Part shown: positions 44,157 through 56,600 of the stretch, one piece after another
Numbering within the stretch: the stretch's first letter is position 1
Layout of the letters: every line of letters starts with the position of its first letter
NCBI GenBank assembly: GCA_948470475.1
Contig: OX419335.1
Location: 28,372,191-28,436,190 of the forward strand
Direction of reading: 5' to 3'
Source of the DNA: Galaxea fascicularis
Taxonomy: Eukaryota; Cnidaria; Anthozoa; Scleractinia; Euphylliidae
DNA length: 64,000 nucleotides
Notes under the pieces: generated by a model
What the model was told of the DNA's origin: nothing
The model's database searches: none
What the model saw: only the letters and a program-made list of their open reading frames with translations
Program-made: the position numbers and the translations under genes

Positions 44157-44667
44157 TTAGCATTTAAAAGTCGATATGAGGCCGGAAAAGGGGAGAGAAA
44201 CCATGGCACTTACTGGGCTCCGAGGGACAAAAGAACGGATATGTTTTAGTGCCCCAATACCAGATGAAATTTTCTTAGATAACTGGTCAATGTGAGTATT
44301 CCAAGAAAGTTTTTCATCAATATTAACACCAAGAGATTTTGCAGAGCTCACTTGATCAATGAGCACACCGTCTAAGCAAAACCGGAGTAGTCGCCCTTGG
44401 TAAAGTGCGCAATCTTTACCTTGATCCTATAAGTATGGATTCCGTTTTGGCGGTATTTAGTGTAAGTTTGTTTGAAATAAGCCAATTATTGACTAAATCA
44501 AGGTCCCTATTCAGAACCCCATTAATGACATTTATATCGTTATGCGCAAAAGTCAGATGCGTGTCATCCCCATACATTCTCGGACAAGAAATTGTCCCCT
44601 GCGGAACACTGCAGTTGACAGAGCGAATGTCAGATACGGCACCATTAACAGGTATGTGCAGCCCCAA
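44157..44667 (-). pseudogene. LINE reverse transcriptase remnant
   Basis: Two minus-strand frames. One holds NCSVPQGTIS, then a YGDDTHLTFAH palm box (YADD type) and NNWLISNKLTLNTAKTES. The other holds SAKSLGVNIDEKLSWNTHID and KKISSGIGALKHIRSFVP. These are consecutive parts of a Jockey/CR1-like reverse transcriptase. About 25 residues between the SVPQGTI and YGDD boxes are deleted, the frame changes near 44370-44415, and both ends are missing. Confidence 0.8.
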
Positions 44668-44699
44668 GGGGTATGGTTTTCGAGCCGTTTTGGTCTGAA

Positions 44700-45523
44700 A
44701 ACGGGTACAGATTTAAGCCATTATGCCGGTCTGAAATCAGCAGTCGGGTGTGGTTTTCAAGTAAACGTATTTGTCTTTTCAACTCCAAATGAGTAATAGG
44801 AAAAGAAGAAGTAACGAAAATAAATCGTCCGAGCCGAATTTTACCAATTCTTGACTTAGCACTAATGCCAAGCTAATTGCTCTACAACAAAGCCAGTGGG
44901 GACATTTGTAACGGGCCACACCAAGTCTGAAAACTGTGTGGAAAATGGGGTGTCTTGATCTGAAATAGAGTCAGGATTTCGACTACCGAGCGGTACACCC
45001 CTACCAAGAACTCCGAGGGGTACCCCCTCTCCGGGGTCTCAGAGTGTTCGGACATCTCGCTTCTGGCCTGAAACTGTCATGAGCACAGTTAGCAAGTCTA
45101 ATCGACTCTAGCACGCTCTTATCAAAACAGAAACCTGCTCGAAAATTCCGGCGTGTGAGCCGACGAGATTTCTCCCTTGCTTCATACGCTCATGAGAGTT
45201 GCACTACCGTCAGTTTAAGGCCAGAAGGTGCCTAAGATTGCTACAGGCGAAACAACAAGGATTATTCTTATTCTTTGAACATACATCTGAAAAACAGCCA
45301 CCAAGCAGCTTTTCGCTTCGTTGTGAAATTGTCTCTTTTCTGGATTTTTCGCGCTATGAAACCACGTGTGAACTGCTACCGAACTCTCACTCGGATGAAC
45401 TCTCGCCCTAGTTTGGCCAAAGTGGGGAGAATTGAAGTTAACTATCACGCAAAAAGTCTCATGAAAGTCGCCAAGCACGTAACTTACGGAACTGGGTTTA
45501 ATACATGCATTGTTAAAAGTGTT
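44700..45523. other. intergenic downstream of TPST
   Basis: Overlapping open frames on both strands at 45199-45559 lack domains. There is a C/G-rich patch at 44985-45050. No gene seen. Confidence 0.45.
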
Positions 45524-47135
45524 TTAAAAAAGCTCTCCTTGCCGTTTTTTCGTTATTGAAGACTCCATCTTGCGGTAATCGGGCCATTTTTTCCAAGAAT
45601 CATAGCCCAGTTTTTTCATAATAGGAGCTATGCGGTGAGTTCTTTCCAACACAGATGCTGGTAAATTGTCACACCACTTATACAATGCCTTGACATTAAT
45701 GGCCTCTTTGACTTGATCTGTTGACTTTTCAAGGCTAAAACGCACGCCAGAAAATGAAGAAAAAAGAGAAAAAAAAATGTCAAATTGACAATGTCTTCAA
45801 GCCATACACGAAATGCTTCAGCATGCAGCAACTGTCTAACAGGAAGACAACACATCAAGTTCATCTGGAATAGCGAGCCTATCAAATTTCTCAGTCGGCG
45901 ATTTTCTCAAAAGCAAATCGACGATTGCTGATCGAAAACTGATGTAACCAGAAAAACAGACACCCTTCCCAAAAACATCCTCAAAGACTACTGAAAACGT
46001 TTTCAACCGGCGGTAGTCAAAATGTTATTTGATCTGGAACTTACCGTGCACTGAAAAGTACAGCGCAAAGGAATAGCTTGGTGGTGTTGGGGAGGGGATG
46101 GGACTGGAAAACAGAGTTGAGAAAGAGGGTTTGCTAATACCATGGTGCAATGCAGTTGTGCTCTCCCCGGCCCTCTGTTGTCTCTTAGGAAGTTTAACAT
46201 TGTCAGCTAAACTAATTAGCAAACTCATTATACACCCGAACACAATTAGCTCACCGCGAGAGAATGACTCCACCAGGTTTTCCTATTTCCGTTTCGTGAT
46301 GTAACACTACATCGTTCCAAACAACACCTGTAAATTCCAAGACAATCTTCATGCTTTGGGCAGGAAATAACACCAGATGTTCATAAGGAATTCTCAGACA
46401 CGCCTCTTGCCCTAACTCCTCGCACTGTCGGTTCATTTCGCTCACAGCCACATTCCAAGCTCTTAGCAAAACTTCAGGTTCATACATGTCATTGTGTCGC
46501 GGACTATACATCCCTCGAATTCCAATTTTCCTGTTGATAATAGAGTTTAGAACCGCGCGACCGTCTCGGATCATGAAAATAAATTTTGACTTCGGAAACA
46601 GCCTGGCTAAATATGTGAGATTCCTGAAGGTTAAAGGATCCTTGTTGCAAAGTCTGGGGGCAGGATCGCCATGTTTTGCTATGATTTCGGCTATGAGAGC
46701 CGCTACTGCAGAATCCAACAGGTCTTGAGTCACACCAGCTTCCTCTCGTCTGGTATTTTCGACCTTGCTGAACATATTCAATATCTTAGGAATATTGAGT
46801 AGGATTTTCGGAATGACCCTCGTTTCTTGACCGCATCTGATATCGGGATGAGCGTCTAACATCGCTCGCATCAAAGTTGTTCCACTCCTGGGAAATCCCC
46901 CAACAAAAATAAATGGCGTGTAACGATCCACGCGCGCGGTTTGACTCCGAGGCACAATATCATTAGATTTTGTTGAAACGACGGCAGAATCCAGAGGCTT
47001 TTCATGAACTTCATCGCGGCACTTTCGCGAGGACAACCACCTTGAACGTAGACAACTTAAGAGGGTGAATAAAGAGATTATACAGACGCACAGCAAAGGG
47101 CAACGCTTGGAAATTGCTCTCCGAGACATAAACAT
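45524..47135 (-). CDS. TPST: protein-tyrosine sulfotransferase
   Basis: Two exons: 46255-47135 and 45524-45734, joined in phase 2 (donor TCGCG|GTGAGC, acceptor TTTTAG|C). Together 363 codons plus stop, close to vertebrate TPST1/2 (about 370). A short cytosolic tail is followed by a signal anchor at about 12-29. The 5'-phosphosulfate loop is FVGGFPRSGTTLMRAMLDAH (78-97), the probable catalytic Glu104 lies in CGQETRVIPK, and the 3'-phosphate motif is FIFMIRDGRAV. Exon 1 ends in EIGKPGGVILSR and exon 2 resumes with STDQV. It transfers sulfate from PAPS to tyrosines of secreted and membrane proteins in the trans-Golgi. The usual tail after the LGYD motif is altered (SWKKWPDYRK). Whether it is the TPST1 or TPST2 orthologue cannot be told. 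Confidence 0.95.
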
Positions 47136-49280
47136 CGTTTTGCTTCATGTCACAAATCGGGGATCGTGGTTGCGAAGTTCATAACGGCAGCGGATTTCAA
47201 CGTATGGTGATCCACATTTGTTTGGATGAAACCACGCGCGTTCATGGTAAGGGATGTCAGTCTGTGATGACCCTTTAACTTGTTCGGTAAAACTATCAAT
47301 GTGAAGCGCTCCACATATCAAATAAACAATGGTATTCATAGGATGAGATGTGATACTCCGTCGTGTTAGGGAGTTATCGGTTAGGTTTTACATTATTTAT
47401 GCCTTGTTCAAAACAAGTATATCTGAGAAGTCTTATCGGTACGTTTCAGGGTTTTCACTCGTTTTAGTAGTCATTCAGGAGTGAAAAAAATTATTTGATG
47501 ATCCAGTGTAGTTTTTCCTATATCTCCTATCAAGTGAAATTAGAACAATCACGAGAATAATTGTGAACAAAATATGTTAATTCAAAATTAACATAACAAA
47601 TTAAAAATTACTGTGGTCCTGCCGAGTTTGTTAACCAACCGTGTACCTTTATTCGTTCTCCAGATACAGGCGCAAAATGGAATTTCCAATGTTTCAGTCA
47701 GTACAGTAAATACTAGTGAAGTGTTTTGGAATTTTCACAAACAGCGCATCTTCACTCCACTCACACAGAAACAGCGATCTTTAAGCAAAGTTTTCAAACT
47801 TTCACTTGGTTGATTTACAGCAAATTTTAAGGCCCGCTGAAAAGCTGGAAATTCCGTTCGCAGGCTTCGCCTTAAGGTTATTTGCTATTTGCCGCTAAAT
47901 AAAACCCGGATTCTACCCGCAGGTCCACCTGCTTAGGGTGACCAACCTTACCTGAAAGTATATTTAGCGAAGGGAAACAAGAGCTGTGAGCCAGTCATAG
48001 CACCGAGACAGCTTTCGCAAGTTTGCTCAAAAGTCCTTCCTGAAGTGGTGGTGAGGTTTGGCAACAACGAATGGTCCTTTAAATTTTAAATTGAAAACAC
48101 ATGAGAAATTCATTTGACAACCCCCACTCAAACTCAAACGCGCCGAATAAAGGGGGCTGCTTTCCAAAGAAACTGCGGTGCTACGTCTGTGATGCGGCGT
48201 GATAACACCAACAAATTTTTTTAGAAACGATATTTTTGCGTATCACAAACGTACTGGCCTGTGATCCCATGGTAATGTAAACATTGGGGTGCGCGGGTAA
48301 GGGCGAAGAAAGGAAGGAAGGAAGAAAAAAAGTGTCAAGTTGCTAAACTAATTTGAAAAGATTCAAAACAAATCTTCTCGACTCGGAATATTAATAAAAA
48401 TGTACAATAACTGAACTAGACTGCGTGTAGTTGTACTTTTCTCTTTAGATAATCGATGACGGTTTAAAACAAGTTAAAGGAGAAAGCGTATCTCACAGTT
48501 TTGCCGCTTGCTAGATCCAACGCGCGCCACAGATCAAGGAGAATAAGGAGCCTACGTACAGTCTTTGAATGATTGAAACCTGTGAGCGTTTTCGAATACT
48601 ACTTGAAATTATGCCCAGCAATGTCTGACCACGAGAAGAAACATACACCTTAAAAATTACTAGAATAAAAATCATTTATTACAAGTCGAGACTGTGCTCA
48701 GCAATATACACGGATTCTACTGTTGTTGTACGGTAATAAACTATAACGGTAGTTTTAGAAATCGCTCCTGAGCAAAACACAGGAGTTTTCCTTGCTCATT
48801 CTTGATCGTTCTACCTTGTAAATGAACTTCCTCGTGCACCAAAATGATAAATCACAATAAACGTGTGCTAATCACCCATAAAATTTGCTCTTTAATTTTA
48901 ATAAATAGTTATTCTTTAAATGTACATTACGTATACGTACATGTACATCTGTAAGTATAAATTATATCGATTATAATTATTATCAGATATATAGAATTTT
49001 ATTTTGTTTGTTATAAACCTTCACAAAACTAACAGTTCGTGCCGCAATCCAGACAGACCTCAAACCAACAGCACTGTAATTTGAGATTTTTAAATTGAAA
49101 ACAGTGCTCTCAGACGACACCCAGTTAATGGCTCAATGAAGCACCGTGCGGCGTCTGGTCATAGACAAACGTCTCAGATTTCAAAGAAAACTTTCAAGTA
49201 AATTTTTACAGCGGTTTTCAATGGAGTATCGTAACACCAAAACCAAAGTAACTACTCGGATCAATCAGATGAAAAAACAA

Positions 49281-49490
49281 TCAAATGAACCAATCCGAAT
49301 GCGAAGCGATAAAATGTAGTTGGCACAAAGCGCGGGAAAATGAGCGCAAGCAAGTCGCGATTGGTGTTGGTTTTACTTCTCATTGGTTGAAAGAGTGGCG
49401 GGAGTTTTTTTTTCTGGCCAATCACAGAATGAAACAATGCAAAAACAAAGCAAACGCAATTCAGCTTTGACACTCCACTGAAAACAGTTC
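49281..49490 (+). repeat. dispersed repeat family B
   Basis: Matches 54272-54471 (opposite strand) over most of its length: GCAAGTCGCGATT, CTTCTCATTGGTTGAA, GGCCAATCACAGAATGAA and TTTGACACTC. A shorter piece lies at 10324-10407. No coding potential, and termini are not obviously inverted. Confidence 0.7.
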
Positions 49491-50141
49491 TATCGCTGAG
49501 ATCTCGTACAGAAAACATTATGTCACATTAAGTCTTCCCTTAAGTGTTGTTGTCGGCGTGAATGTTCGACCAGAAAGAGTGAGTTTCAAAAATCACTCAA
49601 AAAGTAGGTCTCCAATTCCCCTTCCCCCCATAAAAAGTAAACAAAAAGCTAAACCATAATTATGTCTTTTGCGTTGAAAGTCACAAGAGATATTCCATAG
49701 AAAAACTGAACATAGATGAAATCACTGAAACAAGATTGATAAATTCATATTACTGATTAATGCTGACATTAATTTCGAACCTGTTGAAATAAAATAGAAA
49801 ATAACCTTTGATGATCACTACGAACGCACGCTGAAGAATAAATATACATAAAAAAAACTATACCAAATACATCATCAATATACTTCAAAACTGTAGAAAC
49901 TAAAATCCAACTTTTAAAAGCAAAATGAAGTCGATTAAAATAGTTCAAGTTTTGAATACACCGCTAAATGCATAAGATACTATACTGTTTCACAATTAAC
50001 CTTTTTAAATACTTTTTTTGCCAACACCGTGTCAATTGCGTGGTTGACTCCGCTGTTGGTTTGGTCAAGAAAGCGAAGCTAGCTATCTGGATTATAAAAA
50101 CCCACAACTTCTGTACATGTATAACGTACCTCACCCAGGAA

Positions 50142-50545
50142 AGGGAGGAGGGGGGGAGGGGGGGGGGGCAGGGGTACTCCGGATTTCAAATGACGGGGAT
50201 GATCGAATGGGTGCAAAAATCAAAACCCAAAAAATTTCCTGAGGCTTCCAACAAAACCCAAAAAAATCCCACGGGGGATCTCCAAAAATTTCTAGAAAGG
50301 ACAAATGATATAACACGATAAAAACACTAGAAATTGAATTACGTGGCCGGGGGAAGGCACGCGGACACTACCCCCGGGGCATTACCACGAACCTTCCGAT
50401 TGTGGATACCCAAAAACATCCCTATTAAAATCAAGCCACAAAAAATACTCGCCAAATTTTCATTTTCCTACCCAAAAAAGTCCTTCTATCGTCCCCGTCA
50501 CTTGAAACCCGGAGTCCCCCCCCCGGAGGGGGGAAGGGTGCCTCG
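50142..50545. mobile_element. G-rich MITE-like element
   Basis: TACTCCGGATTTCAAATGAC (50175) pairs with GTCACTTGAAACCCGGAGTC (50497-50516). Outside these lie a G tract (50142-50174, long G runs) and a matching C/G tract at 50515-50537. The G run could form a quadruplex. The interior contains many AAAACCCAAAAAA-type runs. Confidence 0.6.
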
Positions 50546-50656
50546 CTTGAATGCAATCAAAAGGCCAGGTAGAACAAAACGAGAAGCTATACGATGCTCT
50601 CTTCTGAAGATATACTTCGTCTGAGGTATGCAGCGCCATGCCTGACATCGCGCATA

Positions 50657-53600
50657 TCAAAACATGTGATTTGCTCTCTTCGCGCTGAAGCCATTCTTCC
50701 CTGAAGCTTTGCTGTTGAACAAATCACGAATCAGTGCAGACTTTTCACTCTCTAACTGGGAGATTTGACTGCCCTTGTCAGAAACCTCCTGGAATAAAAC
50801 AACCAAGATTATGTTGATATAGAGGAAATAGCACGAAAATAGTTGGAGTTAAGGTATTCAACTGTTGTATAAAGAGTTTGGCGCAAACGGAACCCGACTG
50901 CGTGTTAAGTTTTGGTTTCACGTTCCTCGTGAGTAGCATCTCGTGGATCAAATAGTCCAGCTTTATGAAACGTTTCTTTAGAACTGTAAACTGTCCTTGT
51001 AAGCTAGTTGCAAGAAGCTTGTGGTATTCTTTTTGAGAAGTTTAAGTAAAGAACAAACACTGACATCGGCATGCATGGGCCTCAGGGACAAAAACGGATG
51101 AAAGAACTAACTTGTTCGTACATGTAGTTTCTGACATAAACCAGTTTCGTATCTGCTGTATCATTTATAGAAGCAAAATGTTTTCTAAGATTAAGTATCA
51201 GTCCTTGCATATTTGCAGCCTATGAGTGTTATTTTCACTTTTTTGGGTTTCCATAAGAGTTGCTTTGCAGCTACGTGTAGAGGCAGCAGGCAAAGTACAT
51301 CTACCTCCAAAATAAATTTTTTTCTAAAATACGTCTTTGCACCTGTTCGAAACGTATTGTGGGTTTTTCTCCTTTTACCAAATCTGAACATTTTTAGGCT
51401 CATTTATTTTACGACCGAGTCAGAAGGGGCGTGGATCTATTCCTGGTTTAACGTCACAAACTGATTTGCATCACATTAAGTCTTTGTAAACATGAATGCA
51501 AAGTAGTGGGGCATGTAGAAGCTCTCGTAGGGTCTCACGAGATTGCCTTGCAACCCTTCAGGCGAACAAAAGAACAAACAACACAAACAATAGACCCTAT
51601 CCCTAAAACAATAGGTGCTACACTATGCCTGCCAATAAAATTTAGAGCTTATGAGAGCTGCTACAGTACCCAAATTAGATTGTAACATCCAATCAAGAAT
51701 AGACCCACGCCCCTTCAAACTCGGTCGTGAAACAAATGATGCTTAGTTTTTCGTACCTTCTGAAGTCTACAGGTATTAAAAGGTAGGACTTGGTAAAAAA
51801 AAAATAAAAACAGAAAAGTCGTAATGCGTTTCGGACAGGTGCAAAAATTTATTTTATCAAAAAAATATTTTTGGATTAGGTGCACGTTAAGGTGAGCTAA
51901 TGTACAGTAGGTGATGGGGATCCCGAAGTGGAAACCCTCTCAATAAGACCTCTGTAAGTGAGTTTGCTCCACGCCATTACAGCTCATTATAATTATATCA
52001 GGTACAGTGGATTTACTGATTTGTAACAAACCTTTTTTAATCGTTCAATTTCTTCTTGCAGGCGTCGTCTTTCATTGTCACCCTCTGAGGAAAGGTCTGA
52101 AGATGTCTGCAGAAACATAACTGACTTTTTAATGTGTAAAGCACAGAATCATTTAACTGTACATGTACCTCTACAGTGTACATTTGGACTTCAGTGTGAC
52201 CCTTTTGATGGCTGGTCGTTACTGTAACCATAACCTTTAACAACACTCTTGGGACAATCTCGACTCCTCCCCTACCCCCATTACAATGTTGACTTTGCAT
52301 GGTTTCTGAAACCAAGATAAGTGCATTAGCGGCTCGAATATTTCGACATTGTCCGAAGGAGGGGGGAGGGGAGGGAGGGGGGGGGGGGCTAGAAAAAAAG
52401 GAAGTGAAGGTTAGAACTATGCCAAGTGAATTTTCTATTTTTTTTTCTGCCAAGTTTCCCAAGGCCTTGTGACTGCATTGTAGCATTTACTGAAGTAACA
52501 TACATGCAAGATAATTATTTTGTTTTTCACTACAACATCACAATAAACACTGAAGGAATAACTGTTGTGTTTACACTTTCCTGATATGTAATCCTAACTG
52601 GCAATAATAACCTCAGACAAATATGTTTAAATTTTGGATTCATCCGCCACCTCAGTGTGACATCTTTGCTTCACTAGTTAACATCAGTAAATTTTTAATC
52701 AAGAACCCTTCTTTGCTTGTGTTGGCACGGTGGGTGTACCTTTGTTGGTGATTTCCCCTCTATAATTCTTCCCAGGCTTTCACTGATGCTTTGTATGTGG
52801 TGCTTGTGCTCCTTGAAGGAATCTTCATCCAAGCCAAGTTCTTTTCTCCTTGTTTTGTGAAGCAGTAGCTCATACTGAAACTAAAATGAAAACAAAGCCT
52901 TGTGAGCAAAAGAAGCTAGGACTGTATGTTAGTAATTTAGACCCCTTCGGGTATGCAGATGCTAAAAGGGACTAATCACAATTCTGTGTTTCATTTAATA
53001 CCTGTTTGATTCGCTGGTGCATGTTTATTGAGTGGTGTAATGTCTAGTTTCTTTTATTGATAGTTGGTCAGAGTAATAGTGCCATGATTACAAGGAATTT
53101 AAGGTCTGCTCATGGATTCAACCATCCTGGGGGCATCCTGGTAATAACTATTTAGGAGCCCATTTCTCGAAACTCCCGATTCAAACTTTCAGGCCTATTT
53201 TGGGTGCTAAGACGTTTCCTGGAAGGAAACTTTGCAAGAAATCTGCCATTTTGTATCTTTTCTTTCTTTTGTATCTTAAAATCATAGTAAATCCAGCTTT
53301 TTAGAATTATTATACAGTGTACATTGAACTCACTATCTCTTTTCTGATTGGCCAAATACATTGAATTTTCAAAATCAGTGCTTGTGACATCATGTACTTG
53401 CAGATTATACAACAATCATATCAATGTCAAAGGCAATCATGTCAAGTATGACCGCAGTGCATGATTTCTAAGGATGATCATGTCAAGTTCACATGCTTTG
53501 TGTCGCTTGCCATAAATGAAGTCCAGGTTTGCAAGTGAATGTTTACTGTCATGGCAATAATTTATTATAATTACATTTGTTTTTTGTGATATCCAGAAAA

Positions 53601-56600
53601 ATCAAGGTCTTGGTAAGGATTATCAGCCTCAGCTGATAACCCCTACCTTGACCTTGATTATTCTGGATATACACAAAAACCTCATCCAATAATTGTTTGT
53701 AAGGAGATAACAGTTTTTGAAATGGCCTTTTGGACCCGAAACGTTTACCAGACTTTCAAGAAACAGGCCCCAGGTCCCTCCCTCAGTAATACTGAGGTAT
53801 ATGGAATGGCGAGTGTTGAAGATTCTGAACATGCTTTAAATGCTTCTGAGAGTGATGATGATAGTGCTTGTGTTAGTGATTTACGGCTGTCATAAGCAGC
53901 TGCAAAAAGGTCACAGCCAAAAACAAAAGACAAAAACAAGGAGATGGACTTTCTTTGGTCAATGACCAGCTCCTATCCTTCTACGTAATTTTATTTACCT
54001 GTTCCAATGAGTACTGATCTTCATTTTGGAGATGCAACTTTTCTTCCTGAATGGCAGTGATCCTTTTGAAATACCATTTTCTTGCTCTCTCGATGACCTG
54101 AAGACCACTTTGTAATAGACTGTGTTCTTCATCAAGCTCCTGTAACCGTGCTTCCTGGGAAAAACAGAAGAGGCATTACTTGGGCAAAAAATTGAACAGA
54201 AATACATGTACAACAGCAATATAATAGAATTCAAAACCAATATACATGTATGGACATTTTGGCATAATACAGCAGTTTTCAACTGAGTGTCAAAAGTAAA
54301 TTGCATTTGCTTTGGCTTTGTATTGCTTCATTCTGTGATTGGCCAGCAAAACTCCTGCCACTTTTTCAACGAATGAGAAGCAAAACTAATCGCGACTTGC
54401 TCAGGCACACTTTCCCTCACTTTGCACCAGCTACATAATAATTATAATTGCTTTGCATTCTGATTGGTTCCTTATCACCTCAATTGAAATCTGCTCTAAT
54501 TGACCTTCTTTATTTTCACATTTCACATTTTTTCACCTCATTTCCCATGAGCAACAATAATGCTAGACAAGTGTAACAAAATGGAACAAGAAAATAATAA
54601 TATCTTTATTTGATAGTGGGGCTGGACAATGCACGAAACAAATAATTCAAAAGAATACACAGGTGTAACAGGGTTAAGAAACCCAACTGGCAAGAGGTGA
54701 ACCAGTTGGCTATTTACAAACATGGCAGAGCCAGAGCAGGAATTGAACCCATGATCCCTGCTTTGTAAGTCCAGCACTCTTACTGCTCAGCCACACTGCC
54801 TCTACATTAAGGTGTTGTGGTATAGCTGCTATCTCAACTGGAATTTCAAGAGGGGTGGGGTGGAGCGTCAAACCCAAAAAGCTTGAGGGAGGAGTATGGA
54901 AATTTTCTGCTTGAGACCAACATGGCTGGCTGAATATTCTTGATGGAAACTTATTGCTACTTTTCAAATGGAGTATGATCCTTGTAGTGGTGATTGCAAT
55001 TTATGCAATTGCGTAAAGAAGCCTGAAAAAATTCAGGACTTCAACGGAGTTTGAACCCGTGACCTTGCAATACCCCCAACCTCAGTGGCTTCATAGCTCA
55101 GCATCGTGAAGTCATGGGTTCAAACCCAGTTGAAGTCCTGAATTTTTTTCAGGCTTCTTTACGCAATTGAATAAATTGTGATCACAACTGCAAGGATCAT
55201 ACTTCACTTGATTTCATTGCCACAGTTCATACATGGTTTATTTCATATATATCATTCATAGATGAACTTTTCTTGGTTTAATCAACTAACATCATGTATT
55301 GGGAGGTGTCAATATAAAAAAACCAGCAATGAGAAACTTATTGATTGCTCTCCAACACATTATAACTACAGAATAAAATTTGATATTAACTGTTTTCTCC
55401 TAGCCAATGTCTGGGAGATGAAAATGTCACAAAATGTAACAGACAAGTTGCCTAAAAGGGACAGGCACAGTATAAAATTAACATAAATATGGATTATTAC
55501 TTCTTTCAAAATTAATGGGGACAAAACCCTTATTTTATTTTAAGAAATTTCGAGAGAAAGGCATAAATATAAAACATTCCTCTAGACAGCTGTTATTCTG
55601 AGCAGACTTTACATATCCAACATCAAGTAACGTCAGTTCAAGGGTGTTGTTCTAGACACAATCCTGCTAATCTAAACAAAGGTTTCTTGGGTGGATTGCT
55701 TTCCCACCCCTTGTCAAAAAATTCCAAGCTGATGATGTAAGTATGACTTGAGAAGAACCTTTTTTAAATTTTGAGTTTTCCAAATGAAAGAAGCAGTTGC
55801 AATAAGAAGCACTCAGGAACTGGTGTTGATCTCCCAAATGTATGATCCCGAGATTATGGTATTTTTAAGGACTTCCAAGTAAAATTCAATTTCACAATAA
55901 CCATGCATTTCCTTTCCAACACTTTGGTAGACTACATTTTACAGTGCAACTACTCCAACCAAGGCCACCCAAGAATTTTTTTTACAAATTGGCCAATAAT
56001 GTTTGAGTGATGAAACAACAGAATAGCCGCACTTTGAATTTTGTTGTGCTTTGATAGTGGGTAAATTTGTCATCCATAATTGATTTTGTCAAAATCCATT
56101 GTTCCGATATGAGATTCTCAATGGCTAGTTTGCAGGAAATTTTCCTGGGTGGCCTTGGTTGAAGTAGTCCCACTGTAATACCATGGCCAACCTAATTTTC
56201 TAAACATCATATTATTTTGCTGAAAATATGGCAGATTATGTTTTAAAAATACATTCAGCACACCAACATTGGCATAACAACAACTAAGTTGTCTGATATA
56301 TTGATTTAGACACCAGTCTGGACTACTGACTACCAAAACACTCTGCTACATTTCTTTCCACTGATCAGTAATATCAGTGTATAAAAAGTCGCTATTACTG
56401 CCACTGAAGTTTTGCTTCTTGCAGGTTAATTAGGTCTAATAACTAACCTTGCATAGTAAAATAAAAACTACACTACTGAACTTCCTTTATCAATTTTAGA
56501 AAAAGAAAACCTTTCTTAGCAAACAGTGGGCATGTTTGATCAGTAACCAGCCAGTAGATTATCAGTGGTGTCCGAGAGAAAATTAATATCAATGTTCCAG

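Larger units (their letters stand above)
47136..50656. other. intergenic between SAPCD2 and TPST
   Basis: 3.5 kb without a supported exon. It contains the dispersed repeat at 49281-49490 and the G-rich inverted-repeat element at 50142-50545. A GGAA microsatellite lies at 48311-48330. The remainder is AT-rich. Confidence 0.5.
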
